This document shows, piece after piece, positions 40,604 through 50,007 of a stretch of DNA of 64,000 nt. Every line of letters begins with the position of its first letter. Positions within the stretch are counted from its first letter, which is position 1. The notes beneath the pieces are model-generated. The model saw only the letters and a program-made list of their open reading frames with translations. It made no database searches and was not told the DNA's origin. Origin of the DNA: Yersinia frederiksenii ATCC 33641 (GTDB taxonomy: Bacteria > Pseudomonadota > Gammaproteobacteria > Enterobacterales > Enterobacteriaceae); NCBI RefSeq assembly GCF_000754805.1, contig NZ_KN150731.1:3025886-3089885 (forward strand), given 5' to 3'. The position numbers and the translations under genes were made by a program.

Positions 40604-43267
40604 TTAACGGCGGCAACTGCCTGTTATGTGAATAATATCTTGTTCGGTATCTTGGTCGTTAAAGGAGTAAGGTAGCTCGCACTGCTCACCGCTATTCTCA
40701 CCCCAGCGCACATAAAGTGAACCTTTTTTGTCTTTCACGCGAACATAGACCTGGTTACCTTGACCCACCATACCGACAATTTCATCTTTGCTGTTATATA
40801 CATCTGCACCCAGCGGCAATCCTTCATCATTAGCAGTTTGGGTTTGAATTAACACTGCATACCCTGTCAAGGTTTCAAATTTTACTTTTACTGCTGCTCC
40901 AGCATATGGCACCACGCGGCCCTGATTCTCTTTTAGCTCAGTGTTGCGATTAATGCCTTTGGTATCCAACGCTACTGTATTGTAATTATACGGTGTTAAT
41001 GCAGGGACCAGAGCAAAGCCGTTATTATCAATCCTCGCTCCTTGTGCATTGCGAACGGTCGCACCTTGCGCACCATCCGCTTCAATCAAGCCAAAGGTTT
41101 CACCAAGATAAGGTCCAAGTGTCACACCCTTGCTGTGTATTACCGCTGCACCACGAGCTCCGGCACCATATTGGGTGTAATTACTCCCGCGTGAATAGTT
41201 GCCATTAACGGTCGCATTAGGGAATTGTTGTTGCACATTGGCCCCCCAACTTGTCGAGCTGCTACTGACATTACTGTCGTCATAGCCTGCATTGACAGAA
41301 TAGTTAAAGCTATTGCGCTCACCCGCAGCACCCGATAATGATGTCTGGTAGTTATTACCACTTTTTGGATTACGGTTGGCTGACATGGATAAGTATTGAT
41401 TTCTATTACCGATATTCAGCGGAATGGATACCGTTAATGTCGCAATATTTTCAGTATTACCATAGCGAGTTGAAGTCGTGGTTTCATTGGTGTCATCGTT
41501 CTCCCAATTATACATGGTCGAGGTATACACGCTGCGCTGGCGGCTGATCGCCACGTTGTAACTGATATCGCGGTAATTATTTGAATAACCTAGCTGTAAC
41601 TGGGTGTCTCTCTGGGTATCGTTATAATAATCACTGGTTGAGGCTGAGGCGAACAGCTGGCCAAAATTACCCAAATTCTGATTGATCGTGGTGGTAAATT
41701 GGCTGCGTTGTTTATAGGTCGATGAATCCCATGTCCCACCCTCTTTTTGTACAGAACGAACACCGAACACATCATTTAAATCACGATACCCCTTGGTAGA
41801 ATAGCGATACCCTGCCAATGAGAATGTTGTTCCAGTTTCACTGAATGTTTGGCTATATGTCGCCTGCATCCGCCAGCCATCCTGAGTATTATTATCTTCA
41901 ACTTTGGCGTGGGAGTAAGTGGTATTAAGGCCAAATGCGCCAATAGGTGTCCCCAGGACCCCTCCTGCCAGCACTGCCGTGTAATCTTTCGCTAAACGCA
42001 GACCGCTGTTAGCTGTTAACTGATTTGTGAGACCGCGCTCATAAGTAAAATCAGTGAAATAATTGTCTATATCGGTGAAATCGCGCGATTCCCCTGCAAC
42101 GGCGCTATAACGGCTGACTCCTGGACGCATTGAATCAGGAACTGCACTGAATGGCACAGTAAATGTCGAGCGGCTACCATTGGCCTCTATCACTTCAACA
42201 TTGAGGTCACCCTGGCTTGTGGTGCTGTACAAATCATTAATAATAAATGGGCCGGGGGCAACGTTGGTTTCATAGATTTCACGCCCATTCTGGCGAATAA
42301 TAACCCGCGCATTAGTACTGGCTACGCCACGGACTTCAGGGGCAAAGCCACGCATTGATTCTGGCCACATACGCTGGTCTGTCGCCATTTTCGCTCCACG
42401 AAATGACATGGTGCCAAATAATGTACTGTCGGTGAAGGTTTCACCCAGCGTTAATTGACTATCCAATTGTTGGATAGGGCGTTGCAGATAAGTACGAATA
42501 TTATTCCATTGGGTATCGCTGCCATTGTTATTATTGGAATAACGCACGTTTGACTGTTGACGTATTTGCCACAGACCCAAGTTGAGGCCACTTTTTAAAC
42601 CCATAAATGCATAATCAGAGGTGCTATTTTGCAGTTGAGATTTTGTGTCACTACGATAAAAGTTGGTGCTGTAATTAACGAATACGAGTTTTTCACCTTC
42701 TTCCCATTCGCTCCGCTCAATATAACCTCTAGGCCGTTTTTGTAATAAGGCTTGTGGAATTGACAGCTCTAACCGTAATTTGGCCTGATCAAAATGAAAA
42801 GATGCCCCTTTTACCCGCTCGGCCAAGGGGATACATTGCTCTGTTGGTGGGGGGACAGAATCGGAAGTTGATTCTGTCTCAGTCGTATGAGGCATTTGGG
42901 GAGCAATATTACTTTTGTCGGTCAGTTCAATGCCCGCCGCAGTTAAAAATTCATCATTCAGGCAGGGATAAACCTCTGACGAATCAGCATTCTTTACAAA
43001 TTGAATAGTCGTACGTTTTAATGGTCTGTTATTAACCAAGACATCGACAGCATCGTAACTTCCGGCGGTCACTGAATTTTCTTTATTCAGCTGATCCAAA
43101 CCTGAAGCGAATTTTGTACCTAAAAAGAGAGATTCATCAAATTCGAGATTTTGTGGCTCTCCTTGGGCCAAAGCAGCATCAACATGTAAAATCAAAGTAA
43201 TACATAACGTTAATGCTGTTTTGCGACCAGAGAACGTTTTTTTTAGAGTAACTCGAGTAAACCCCAT
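40604..43267 (-). CDS. Outer-membrane fimbrial usher (FimD/PapC family)
   Basis: This 887-residue usher is full length. It has a signal peptide (ALTLCITLILHVDAALAQG), an N-terminal substrate-recognition domain (FDESLFLG), a 24-strand barrel with the plug domain in the middle (the family motif RGFAPEVRGVA lies just before the plug), and C-terminal domains ending with a cysteine pair (ECELPY-like EQCELPYSF and GSCRR). It assembles chaperone-subunit complexes and secretes the pilus. AGGA upstream of the ATG supports the start. It follows the chaperone gene by 24 bp. Confidence 0.95.
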   Translation of the reverse strand: MGFTRVTLKKTFSGRKTALTLCITLILHVDAALAQGEPQNLEFDESLFLGTKFASGLDQLNKENSVTAGSYDAVDVLVNNRPLKRTTIQFVKNADSSEVYPCLNDEFLTAAGIELTDKSNIAPQMPHTTETESTSDSVPPPTEQCIPLAERVKGASFHFDQAKLRLELSIPQALLQKRPRGYIERSEWEEGEKLVFVNYSTNFYRSDTKSQLQNSTSDYAFMGLKSGLNLGLWQIRQQSNVRYSNNNNGSDTQWNNIRTYLQRPIQQLDSQLTLGETFTDSTLFGTMSFRGAKMATDQRMWPESMRGFAPEVRGVASTNARVIIRQNGREIYETNVAPGPFIINDLYSTTSQGDLNVEVIEANGSRSTFTVPFSAVPDSMRPGVSRYSAVAGESRDFTDIDNYFTDFTYERGLTNQLTANSGLRLAKDYTAVLAGGVLGTPIGAFGLNTTYSHAKVEDNNTQDGWRMQATYSQTFSETGTTFSLAGYRYSTKGYRDLNDVFGVRSVQKEGGTWDSSTYKQRSQFTTTINQNLGNFGQLFASASTSDYYNDTQRDTQLQLGYSNNYRDISYNVAISRQRSVYTSTMYNWENDDTNETTTSTRYGNTENIATLTVSIPLNIGNRNQYLSMSANRNPKSGNNYQTSLSGAAGERNSFNYSVNAGYDDSNVSSSSTSWGANVQQQFPNATVNGNYSRGSNYTQYGAGARGAAVIHSKGVTLGPYLGETFGLIEADGAQGATVRNAQGARIDNNGFALVPALTPYNYNTVALDTKGINRNTELKENQGRVVPYAGAAVKVKFETLTGYAVLIQTQTANDEGLPLGADVYNSKDEIVGMVGQGNQVYVRVKDKKGSLYVRWGENSGEQCELPYSFNDQDTEQDIIHITGSCRR

Positions 43268-43291
43268 AAATATTCCTTTGCCGGGAAGATA

Positions 43292-44023
43292 CTACTGAAT
43301 TTTATAACTGCCGGTATCTTGCCCGCCAAAATCGTTCACTATTAAGAAATTAACCGTAGCATTAGAAGGTGCAGATGAATTTGGGATAATCCATTGAGCT
43401 TGAGACATTGGTGCGATCATCTCTGATTTCATTTTGAGTTTTTTACCTGCCCCAACGACCTCACCACTGGCAAGGGTGGCATAGAAACCTGTTGGGTTTT
43501 TCCCCGTGACAACAACATCTTTACCTTGTTGACGAACACTAAAAGTGAGAGCACTGGATACCTGGTCAACTCGGCCCGCAATACTTTCTGGACGATAAAA
43601 GACTTTAATGCGGTTACGCATCAGCACTAACATTTTATTATTTTTTTCTGCTTTATTGACGGGGGGGACTTGTAAGAAATTTAGGTAGAAAACAGATTCT
43701 CTATCCGTTGGTAAGCCACTGCCCGTATATTTCAAGCGCAATGTTTGACCCGCATTTGCTTCAATACGAAAGAACGGAGGCGTGACAATAAAAGGGGCTT
43801 TGCCTGTTTCTGGTGTTGATTTGGCATCACCACTGTCTAACCAAACCTGAACAGCGTTAGGAAAATTGTCATTATTGGTTAATTGTACACTGTGCTCTTT
43901 CTCGCCCGCCGAATATATAATACGGCTACCATTCATAACGACACTGGCGTTAGCAAAAGAGATCCCCATAAAAATGAATAAAGCAATAAACAGATAACGG
44001 TAACTATGTATATTAATCGTCAT
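43292..44023 (-). CDS. First PapD-like fimbrial chaperone
   Basis: This 243-residue periplasmic chaperone has a signal peptide (YLFIALFIFMGISFANA), the conserved arginine in SRIIYS and lysine in IKVFYRP that anchor the pilin C-terminus, and a short F1-G1 loop of the FGS type. It follows the pilin gene after a 175-bp gap filled by an ERIC-like element. It is similar to, but clearly different from, the second chaperone of this operon. Confidence 0.94.
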   Translation of the reverse strand: MTINIHSYRYLFIALFIFMGISFANASVVMNGSRIIYSAGEKEHSVQLTNNDNFPNAVQVWLDSGDAKSTPETGKAPFIVTPPFFRIEANAGQTLRLKYTGSGLPTDRESVFYLNFLQVPPVNKAEKNNKMLVLMRNRIKVFYRPESIAGRVDQVSSALTFSVRQQGKDVVVTGKNPTGFYATLASGEVVGAGKKLKMKSEMIAPMSQAQWIIPNSSAPSNATVNFLIVNDFGGQDTGSYKIQ

Positions 44024-44063
44024 GGGGATATCCTCTGAAGAAACGAGTAAATGGTTATGTTGT

Positions 44064-44172
44064 GGTATTTAGACGGCAGAAAAGACGCTATGCACATTCA
44101 CCCGAATCACTGACAGCTAAAGTGGTTCGGGATCCCGGTGCTTGCGACTTCCTGCAATGCTATTTACTTTGA
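44064..44172 (-). repeat. ERIC-like element (copy B) inside the fimbrial operon
   Basis: On the minus strand the core reads GATCCCGAACCACT, then GTCAGTGATTCGGGTGAATG and GTGCATAGC, matching the same family as copies A and C. The central stem pairs ACCCGAATCACT with AGTGGTTCGGG (G-U allowed), flanked by GCAC/GTGC and CGC/GCG pairs. It fills the gap between pilin and chaperone, so it would fold into a large hairpin in the operon mRNA. The outer limits are approximate. Confidence 0.75.
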
Positions 44173-44198
44173 GGATATCCTATCCAGTAATACTGATA

Positions 44199-44729
44199 TT
44201 ACAGGTAAGAGACTGCGTATTGTACCGATGCAATCACAGAACCAGGGCCCGCTTGCCCAGTTGCATAATATTGAACTGCAAAATCATGTTCTGCTGAGGT
44301 CTCACCTGCTTTCAACACTATACCATCTTGCGCCAAACCACTATTCAGATCGATACCTGCTGTGGTGGTTGTGTCTTTCAACAATTGAAGCTCAACGTTA
44401 GAGGCAGTGCCTGTATTCTTTAAATTACCGCTAGCTGAAACTTGGTTGCCGAGGAAAACAGTTTTGATATCAATATCATCAACCCCTGGAGCACAACCAG
44501 TAACACCCAGAGTAAAGGCTGTTTTACCTGCAGTTTTGCCAGAGACGTCTAAATCGCTACTGGATACTGTTGGCAATAATACCATTGGGTTAGCATCAGC
44601 CCCATTCACAGTAACTGAACAGGTTTGTGCTGTTACTTCCCCTTGGAAAGTAATTGTATTATTACTGGCAGCCATGGCAACAGTTGTAGATGCAGAGAAT
44701 AATGCGATAGCCAAAGTAATCTTATTCAT
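44199..44729 (-). CDS. Major fimbrial subunit (type 1-like pilin)
   Basis: This 176-residue pilin has a signal peptide (KITLAIALFSASTTVAMA), the donor-strand N-terminal extension (NTITFQGEVTAQTC), a disulfide pair (C in AQTCSV and C in VTGCAPG) and the C-terminal beta strand with the penultimate aromatic residue (VQYAVSYL). It is the first gene of the five-gene operon and probably its most abundant product. Confidence 0.94.
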   Translation of the reverse strand: MNKITLAIALFSASTTVAMAASNNTITFQGEVTAQTCSVTVNGADANPMVLLPTVSSSDLDVSGKTAGKTAFTLGVTGCAPGVDDIDIKTVFLGNQVSASGNLKNTGTASNVELQLLKDTTTTAGIDLNSGLAQDGIVLKAGETSAEHDFAVQYYATGQAGPGSVIASVQYAVSYL

Positions 44730-45336
44730 TTAAAACTCCAATATAATAATTAGATATAAATCAAACGTTCACTCGATCTTAAAATAAGAGTGAATGTTTA
44801 AATTAATAATATGAAGTGGTTAATGACTATATGTACGAATGTAATTCGATTATACTCGTCAGCTTTCCACGTATTTTTACTGAAAGTAATTTAGTGGTAA
44901 TTATTTTGACCACGTCGGTTACTTGATGGTTAAATAATATAGAAAGTGGGTTTGATTGCACATAGGATAATCACACCGATTTATGTGGGATTTTTCCTAC
45001 AAAATTTAAAGATCACATATATTTAATTCAACCAATTGATTATAAAGGTAATTTTTTAATTCAAAAAAGTAACTAATGAGATCTTTCTTGTTGTTTTTAC
45101 TGCAAGACCTGTTCTTGTCGCTATTTTGACTCTATGAAAAGTGCCGTTATTGATATAGTTACGACGTCTATTTATAAATATAATCAGTTTTTTACTGTAA
45201 TGATTGAAACAGTTATGGGGGTTAATGGTATTTCGTCGCTATTCTGAAATACAGTGTTATATATGTTGCGCCAGAGAGGAGATCGAGAGGCTAGGGAGGT
45301 ATTTGCGCCACCTATATAAGGCAGCGCACGACTCAC
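44730..45336. promoter_or_regulatory. 607-bp non-coding region upstream of the fimbrial operon, with RcsB-like boxes
   Basis: No gene is visible. The DNA is AT-rich and must carry the fimbrial promoter. TAGGATAATC (44963-44972) and GGGATTTTTCCTA (44987-44999; TAGGAAAAATCCC on the other strand) look like RcsB/RcsAB-type boxes of envelope-stress regulation. No invertible repeats flanking a promoter were found, so FimB-type phase switching is not indicated. A weak hairpin near 45304-45330 may end ppiC. Confidence 0.4.
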
Positions 45337-45618
45337 TTAGTTACGGTATAACACTTTAATGATGTGATAACCGAATTGGGTCTTTACTGGGCCATAAGGT
45401 TGCAGCAATTCACAGCTAAATACCGCTTTATCGAACGCCGGAACCATATCCCCTTTATTGAACTCACCCAAGTCGCCACCGTTACGTTTTGATGGGCAGT
45501 TAGAGAACTTTTTCGCTAACTCTTGGAAATTAGCACCATTATTCAACTGTGCCAGAATATCATTCGCCTGCTTTTCATCATCAACCAGAATGTGCAGCGC
45601 GGAAGCTTTGTTTGCCAT
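45337..45618 (-). CDS. ppiC: PpiC, parvulin-type peptidyl-prolyl cis-trans isomerase
   Basis: This 93-residue single-domain parvulin is the same length as E. coli PpiC. Motifs are [30 protein letters not shown] and [13 protein letters not shown]. It is a cytoplasmic foldase. The start MANKAS (45618) is aligned with E. coli, and the five extra codons upstream are not needed. The gene is divergent from rep. Confidence 0.96.
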   Translation of the reverse strand: MANKASALHILVDDEKQANDILAQLNNGANFQELAKKFSNCPSKRNGGDLGEFNKGDMVPAFDKAVFSCELLQPYGPVKTQFGYHIIKVLYRN

Positions 45619-45826
45619 AGTAACAATCACCACTAATTTATTGAGTCTTGAAGGAAGATTATCTTCAATAGGGTTTCGAAGCGCGCCAGTGTAGCTTATT
45701 TTGATGGTGATGGGACCCTTGTAGGCGGTGTTTTACAAATCAAAAACTGCAGGTGGTTTTTTTTCATTGGCCGCTTTCTGCTACAATCCTGTTCCTCCTT
45801 GTTAACCCACAGAGCTTTCGAGTGTC

Positions 45827-47845
45827 ATGCAATTAAATCCCAGCCAACAACAAGCCGTCGAATTTGTCACTGGACCCTGTCTGGTGTTGGCCGGTGCGGG
45901 ATCGGGCAAAACCCGGGTCATTACTAACAAGATTGCCCATTTGATTCGCCAGTGCGGTTATCAGCCAAAACATATTGCTGCGGTGACCTTTACCAACAAA
46001 GCGGCGCGCGAGATGAAAGAGCGTGTGGCTCAAACTCTGGGGCGAAAAGAAGCACGGGGGCTGATGATTGCAACCTTCCATACTTTGGGGCTGGAAATCA
46101 TCAAAAAAGAGTATGCGGCGTTGGGGATGAAATCGAATTTCTCGCTGTTCGATGCACAAGATCAGCTAGGTCTGTTGAAAGATCTGACCCATAAGTGGCT
46201 GGAAGACGACAAAACATTATTGCAACAGCTGATATCCCAGATCTCCAACTGGAAAAATGATCTGCTCTCCCCAGCCGCTGCTGCGGCATTGGCACGATCC
46301 GAGCGCGATAAGCTATTTGTTCATTGCTATGGCTTATATGACGCCCATTTGAAAGCTTGCAACGTGTTGGATTTTGACGACCTTATCTCTTTGCCGACAT
46401 TGTTGCTGCAAAATAATCTGGAAGTGCGCGAGCGCTGGCAAAATCGTCTACGTTATCTATTAGTAGATGAATATCAAGATACTAATACTAGCCAATATCA
46501 AATGGTTAAATTATTGGTCGGCAGCCGGGCTCGCTTTACGGTAGTGGGTGATGATGACCAATCGATCTATTCATGGCGCGGTGCAAGACCACAGAATTTA
46601 GTCTTGTTGAATGAGGATTTCCCGCAGCTACAAGTGATCAAGCTTGAGCAGAATTACCGCTCTTCTGGCCGAATCCTCAAAGCGGCAAACATTTTGATCG
46701 CCAATAACCCCCACGTTTTTGAAAAACGGCTGTTTTCTGAGCTGGAATATGGTGATGAACTGAAAGTCATTACTGCCAATAATGAAGATCATGAGGCTGA
46801 GAGAGTAGTCGGTGAACTTATCGCCCATCACTTTGTTAAAAAGACGCAATATAGCGACTATGCCATCTTGTACCGTGGCAACCATCAGTCGCGCTTATTT
46901 GAAAAACTGTTGATGCAGAACCGTATCCCTTACCGTATTTCAGGGGGCGATTCATTCTTTTCCCGGCCGGAAATCAAAGACTTATTGGCTTATTTGCGAG
47001 TATTGACCAATCAGGACGATGACAGTGCATTCTTACGTATCGTGAATACGCCGAAACGTGAAATAGGTTCAGCGACAATTCAAAAGTTGGGTGAATGGGC
47101 CAATGTGCGCAATAAAAGTTTGTTCCGTGCCAGCTTTGACTTGGGGCTGGGCGAGCATTTGAAAGGGCGTGGTTTAGAGTCATTACAGCGTTTTACGCAT
47201 TGGATGGACGGAATTATTCGGTTGGTAGAACGTGAGCCGGTGGCGGCGGTACGGGATTTAATCCACGGCATTGATTATGAGAGTTGGCTGTTCGAAACTT
47301 CTCCGAGTCCGAAAGCCGCTGAAATGCGAATGAAAAACGTGAATCTATTATTCAGTTGGATGACCGAAATGCTGGAAGGGTCGGAACTGAATGAGCCGAT
47401 GACACTAACCCAAGTTGTCACGCGTTTTACCCTGCGCGACATGATGGAGCGCGGGGAGAGTGACGAAGAATTAGATCAAGTGCAACTCATGACGCTGCAT
47501 GCTTCAAAAGGGTTGGAATTCCCTTATGTGTTCTTAGTTGGTATGGAAGAAGGTTTGTTGCCACACCAAAGCAGCATTGATGAAGATAATGTGGATGAAG
47601 AGCGGCGGTTGGCATATGTGGGGATTACTCGTGCTCAGCGCGAGCTGTTCTTCACTTTGTGCAAAGAGCGGCGTCAGTATGGTGAGTTGATCCGGCCAGA
47701 GCCTAGCCGTTTCCTGATGGAGTTACCGCAGGATGATTTGCAATGGGAAAATGAGCGCAAAGTTGTTAGCCCGCAAGAGCGAATGCAAAAAGGGCAGAGT
47801 CATCTGGCCAATATTCGTGCTCAATTAGCGAAAGCCAAAAAATAG
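45827..47845 (+). CDS. rep: Rep, ATP-dependent 3'-5' DNA helicase
   Basis: This 672-residue SF1A helicase has Q-motif [11 protein letters not shown], Walker [10 protein letters not shown], motif [12 protein letters not shown], motif [15 protein letters not shown], motif [10 protein letters not shown], and motifs V/VI ([23 protein letters not shown]). It clears proteins ahead of the replisome with DnaB. It lies between ppiC and the pehX gene and ends before a hairpin terminator. Confidence 0.97.
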   Translation: MQLNPSQQQAVEFVTGPCLVLAGAGSGKTRVITNKIAHLIRQCGYQPKHIAAVTFTNKAAREMKERVAQTLGRKEARGLMIATFHTLGLEIIKKEYAALGMKSNFSLFDAQDQLGLLKDLTHKWLEDDKTLLQQLISQISNWKNDLLSPAAAAALARSERDKLFVHCYGLYDAHLKACNVLDFDDLISLPTLLLQNNLEVRERWQNRLRYLLVDEYQDTNTSQYQMVKLLVGSRARFTVVGDDDQSIYSWRGARPQNLVLLNEDFPQLQVIKLEQNYRSSGRILKAANILIANNPHVFEKRLFSELEYGDELKVITANNEDHEAERVVGELIAHHFVKKTQYSDYAILYRGNHQSRLFEKLLMQNRIPYRISGGDSFFSRPEIKDLLAYLRVLTNQDDDSAFLRIVNTPKREIGSATIQKLGEWANVRNKSLFRASFDLGLGEHLKGRGLESLQRFTHWMDGIIRLVEREPVAAVRDLIHGIDYESWLFETSPSPKAAEMRMKNVNLLFSWMTEMLEGSELNEPMTLTQVVTRFTLRDMMERGESDEELDQVQLMTLHASKGLEFPYVFLVGMEEGLLPHQSSIDEDNVDEERRLAYVGITRAQRELFFTLCKERRQYGELIRPEPSRFLMELPQDDLQWENERKVVSPQERMQKGQSHLANIRAQLAKAKK

Positions 47846-47867
47846 TTGTGAATGTAACGAAATAATC

Positions 47868-47897
47868 ACGGGCGGCTATCAATTCCCGCCCGTTTCT
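47868..47897 (+). terminator. Terminator after rep
   Basis: ACGGGCGG and CCGCCCGT form an 8-bp stem around a 10-nt loop, followed by TTTCTTAT. It lies about 20 bp after the rep stop and may also serve pehX from the other side. Confidence 0.7.
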
Positions 47898-47925
47898 TAT
47901 CGATTAAAACTAAGCTATGCAGGCA

Positions 47926-49752
47926 CTAAGGTGTGACGGGTTTGCCATCAACCGTGACATTTTGTATCTCACTGAAGTGCCAAGGTGTATCGCCGCGCAA
48001 TTCAGTGAAAGTCACTTTATTGAATTCACTGTCACGCAAGTCACTGATAGCCGTCGGGGTAACATTGTTAAGTTGCACATTGTTAACGTGCACTAAGCGG
48101 TGCCAGGCTTTATTGGCAGTATCCCCTTTGATTTCAATGGACGCATTCTTGCCAGTAGTATTATCCACCGTCACATTTTTTATCGTGAAATCATAGAACT
48201 GAGCTGGGGTCTTGGCGGGGGGATAATCGATATTGGCATTACTATCAGCATAATCCAATGTCATTACCATCACCTGTTTAGCCAAGTCGCGCATGGCATT
48301 ATTACGGAAAGTTACATTACGTGCCCCGCCGCCAATGGTGCTGGTGCTCTTGGCTCGCAGGCCAATGTCAGTCAGATACATGACATTATTTTCAGCCAAA
48401 ATATCTTCAATCCAAGCCCCAGTATGGCTGCCAGTGACCACTGCACCATGTCCCATGCGGAAATAGTTATTAAACAACCATGCGCCTTTCATTGGCTCTT
48501 GCTGTTGCGCCTTTTCCCCAGTGCCCGCCGCAAAATTGATGCAGTCATCGCCGGTATCAAAGAAATTATTAAACACCATGACATTTTGGCTATTGCCAAA
48601 TTCAATGCCATCGCCATTATTCGCATCATATGTTTGATGGATTAACCCATTGGCGACAACATTATGATTTTCCAGATTCATAATGCCGTGGAAAGCGGGG
48701 TTACGTACGGTAAAGCCCGCCAGATAGACGTTTTCTACCCCACGTAAGGTCATCAAACTAGAGCGGCGTTGACCATAAGCATTTTTCAAATCCATACCTT
48801 CAGAAACAGCCTTCTCAACCTGATTTTTGGCCAGAATGCCATCTTCATGTACTTTGCTGTTCTTACTGGCAACATATTGCGGTAATGGATGGCCTAATTC
48901 GTCTGTAATCTCAGCGGTTTTCGCGCGCAGCCAACCATTGCCATCAATGATCCCTGAACCGGTAATGCGGATATTACGGAATGTGCCGGGTTTGCTGTTA
49001 TTTGGGTCGATGGCATTGATCAGTGAAGCTGGGCGCTCAATAGTGGAATAAGGATACAGACGGTAACCTGCTGGATAATCTTCTGGATTTTCTGAGCCCA
49101 GCAATGTGGCCCCGGCTTGTAGGTTGAGGGTCATATCGCTTTTCAGCCACAACGCGCCACTTTTGTAGATACCTGCAGGAATTTCAATGCGACAACCTGG
49201 TTTACAACTATCAATTGCCTGCTGTATCGCCTTTGTATTCAGAGTCTTACCATCATCAACTGCGCCGAAGTCACGTACATTCACAATCTGTGGTTTGGCG
49301 GTGGTTTTTGCCGTGATGGGCTTGCTGGCCGCAGATAAAGAACCATCAGCGTATTGTGCTTTCACCGTAAATTGGTAGTTGGTGTCAGGTTTAAGGCCCA
49401 CAGCTGTAAAGTTCTGCATCACGATTTTATGCTGAAAATTATCTTTATCATTGGCATAGAAATTCGTGATATAGGGCTTGGCTGGTGAGAATTTATCATT
49501 GTTGTCGTTGGCGCTACCTAACAATTTTCCAGCAGAATAAATCTGATAGTCGACAATTTTGCGAGTATCTTCAGGTGCTTTCCACACTAGAACAATGCTG
49601 CTTTCGTCATAGGCTAGAGTGGGCACCTGCACTTGCATAGGAGCATCGTGACTATTTGATTTGGCAGCCATCGCCATGGGAGTGCCAACCATCAGGCCGG
49701 AAATAATCACCAGCATACTTGCAGTATGGTGGCGTTGAAGCTGTGCTCGCAT
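47926..49752 (-). CDS. pehX: PehX-like exo-poly-alpha-D-galacturonosidase (GH28) with fibronectin type III domain
   Basis: This 608-residue secreted enzyme has a signal peptide (SMLVIISGLMVGTPMAMA), a fibronectin III domain (about residues 40-150, ending in KPITAKTTAKP) and a GH28 beta-helix (about 155-600). The catalytic motifs are VRDFGAVDDGK at entry, FFDTGDDCINF carrying the catalytic aspartates, GHGAVVTGSHTG with the histidine, and RAKST in place of the usual RIK. It removes digalacturonates from the non-reducing ends of pectate; the related Dickeya enzyme is about the same length. A KdgR-like operator lies upstream. It stands alone between rep and gppA, absent from that place in E. coli. 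Confidence 0.92.
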   Translation of the reverse strand: MRAQLQRHHTASMLVIISGLMVGTPMAMAAKSNSHDAPMQVQVPTLAYDESSIVLVWKAPEDTRKIVDYQIYSAGKLLGSANDNNDKFSPAKPYITNFYANDKDNFQHKIVMQNFTAVGLKPDTNYQFTVKAQYADGSLSAASKPITAKTTAKPQIVNVRDFGAVDDGKTLNTKAIQQAIDSCKPGCRIEIPAGIYKSGALWLKSDMTLNLQAGATLLGSENPEDYPAGYRLYPYSTIERPASLINAIDPNNSKPGTFRNIRITGSGIIDGNGWLRAKTAEITDELGHPLPQYVASKNSKVHEDGILAKNQVEKAVSEGMDLKNAYGQRRSSLMTLRGVENVYLAGFTVRNPAFHGIMNLENHNVVANGLIHQTYDANNGDGIEFGNSQNVMVFNNFFDTGDDCINFAAGTGEKAQQQEPMKGAWLFNNYFRMGHGAVVTGSHTGAWIEDILAENNVMYLTDIGLRAKSTSTIGGGARNVTFRNNAMRDLAKQVMVMTLDYADSNANIDYPPAKTPAQFYDFTIKNVTVDNTTGKNASIEIKGDTANKAWHRLVHVNNVQLNNVTPTAISDLRDSEFNKVTFTELRGDTPWHFSEIQNVTVDGKPVTP

Positions 49753-49834
49753 TTTTGTTCCTCATCAATGAGATTAAGCAATTTGGACGCAGCGTTCTTC
49801 CCCTGAAGGTGACGTATAAAGTAAATGACTCAAT

Positions 49835-49853
49835 AAAGAAACGCTGTTTTATA
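49835..49853 (-). promoter_or_regulatory. KdgR-like operator upstream of pehX
   Basis: AAAGAAACGCTGTTTTATA matches the KdgR box AATRAAAYRNYRTTTYATT at 17 of 19 positions. It lies about 83-101 bp before the pehX start. KdgR is the repressor of pectin catabolism in pectinolytic enterobacteria, relieved by 2-keto-3-deoxygluconate. Confidence 0.65.
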
Positions 49854-49972
49854 AAAATACACACATTGTTTCTATTTTAAGCTGGCGACGATCACATTCT
49901 GATATTTTTGCTTTATTTTGTAAGAAGTAACAGCAGCGAGATACAGATTTTAGAGGGGGATATAAAGAACAG

Positions 49973-49995
49973 TTGGGTAGCCAAAGGCCACCCAA
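49973..49995 (-). terminator. Terminator of rhlB-gppA
   Basis: On the minus strand TTGGGTGGCC, TTT, GGCTACCCAA form a 10-bp stem with one wobble pair, followed by CTGTTCTTTATATC. It lies about 12 bp after the gppA stop. Confidence 0.65.
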
Positions 49996-50007
49996 TAACA
50001 TGAAAAC

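Noticed and set aside
44730-45336. Possible phase-variable (invertible) fimbrial promoter
   Set aside because: No pair of inverted repeats flanking a promoter and no recombinase gene nearby were found.
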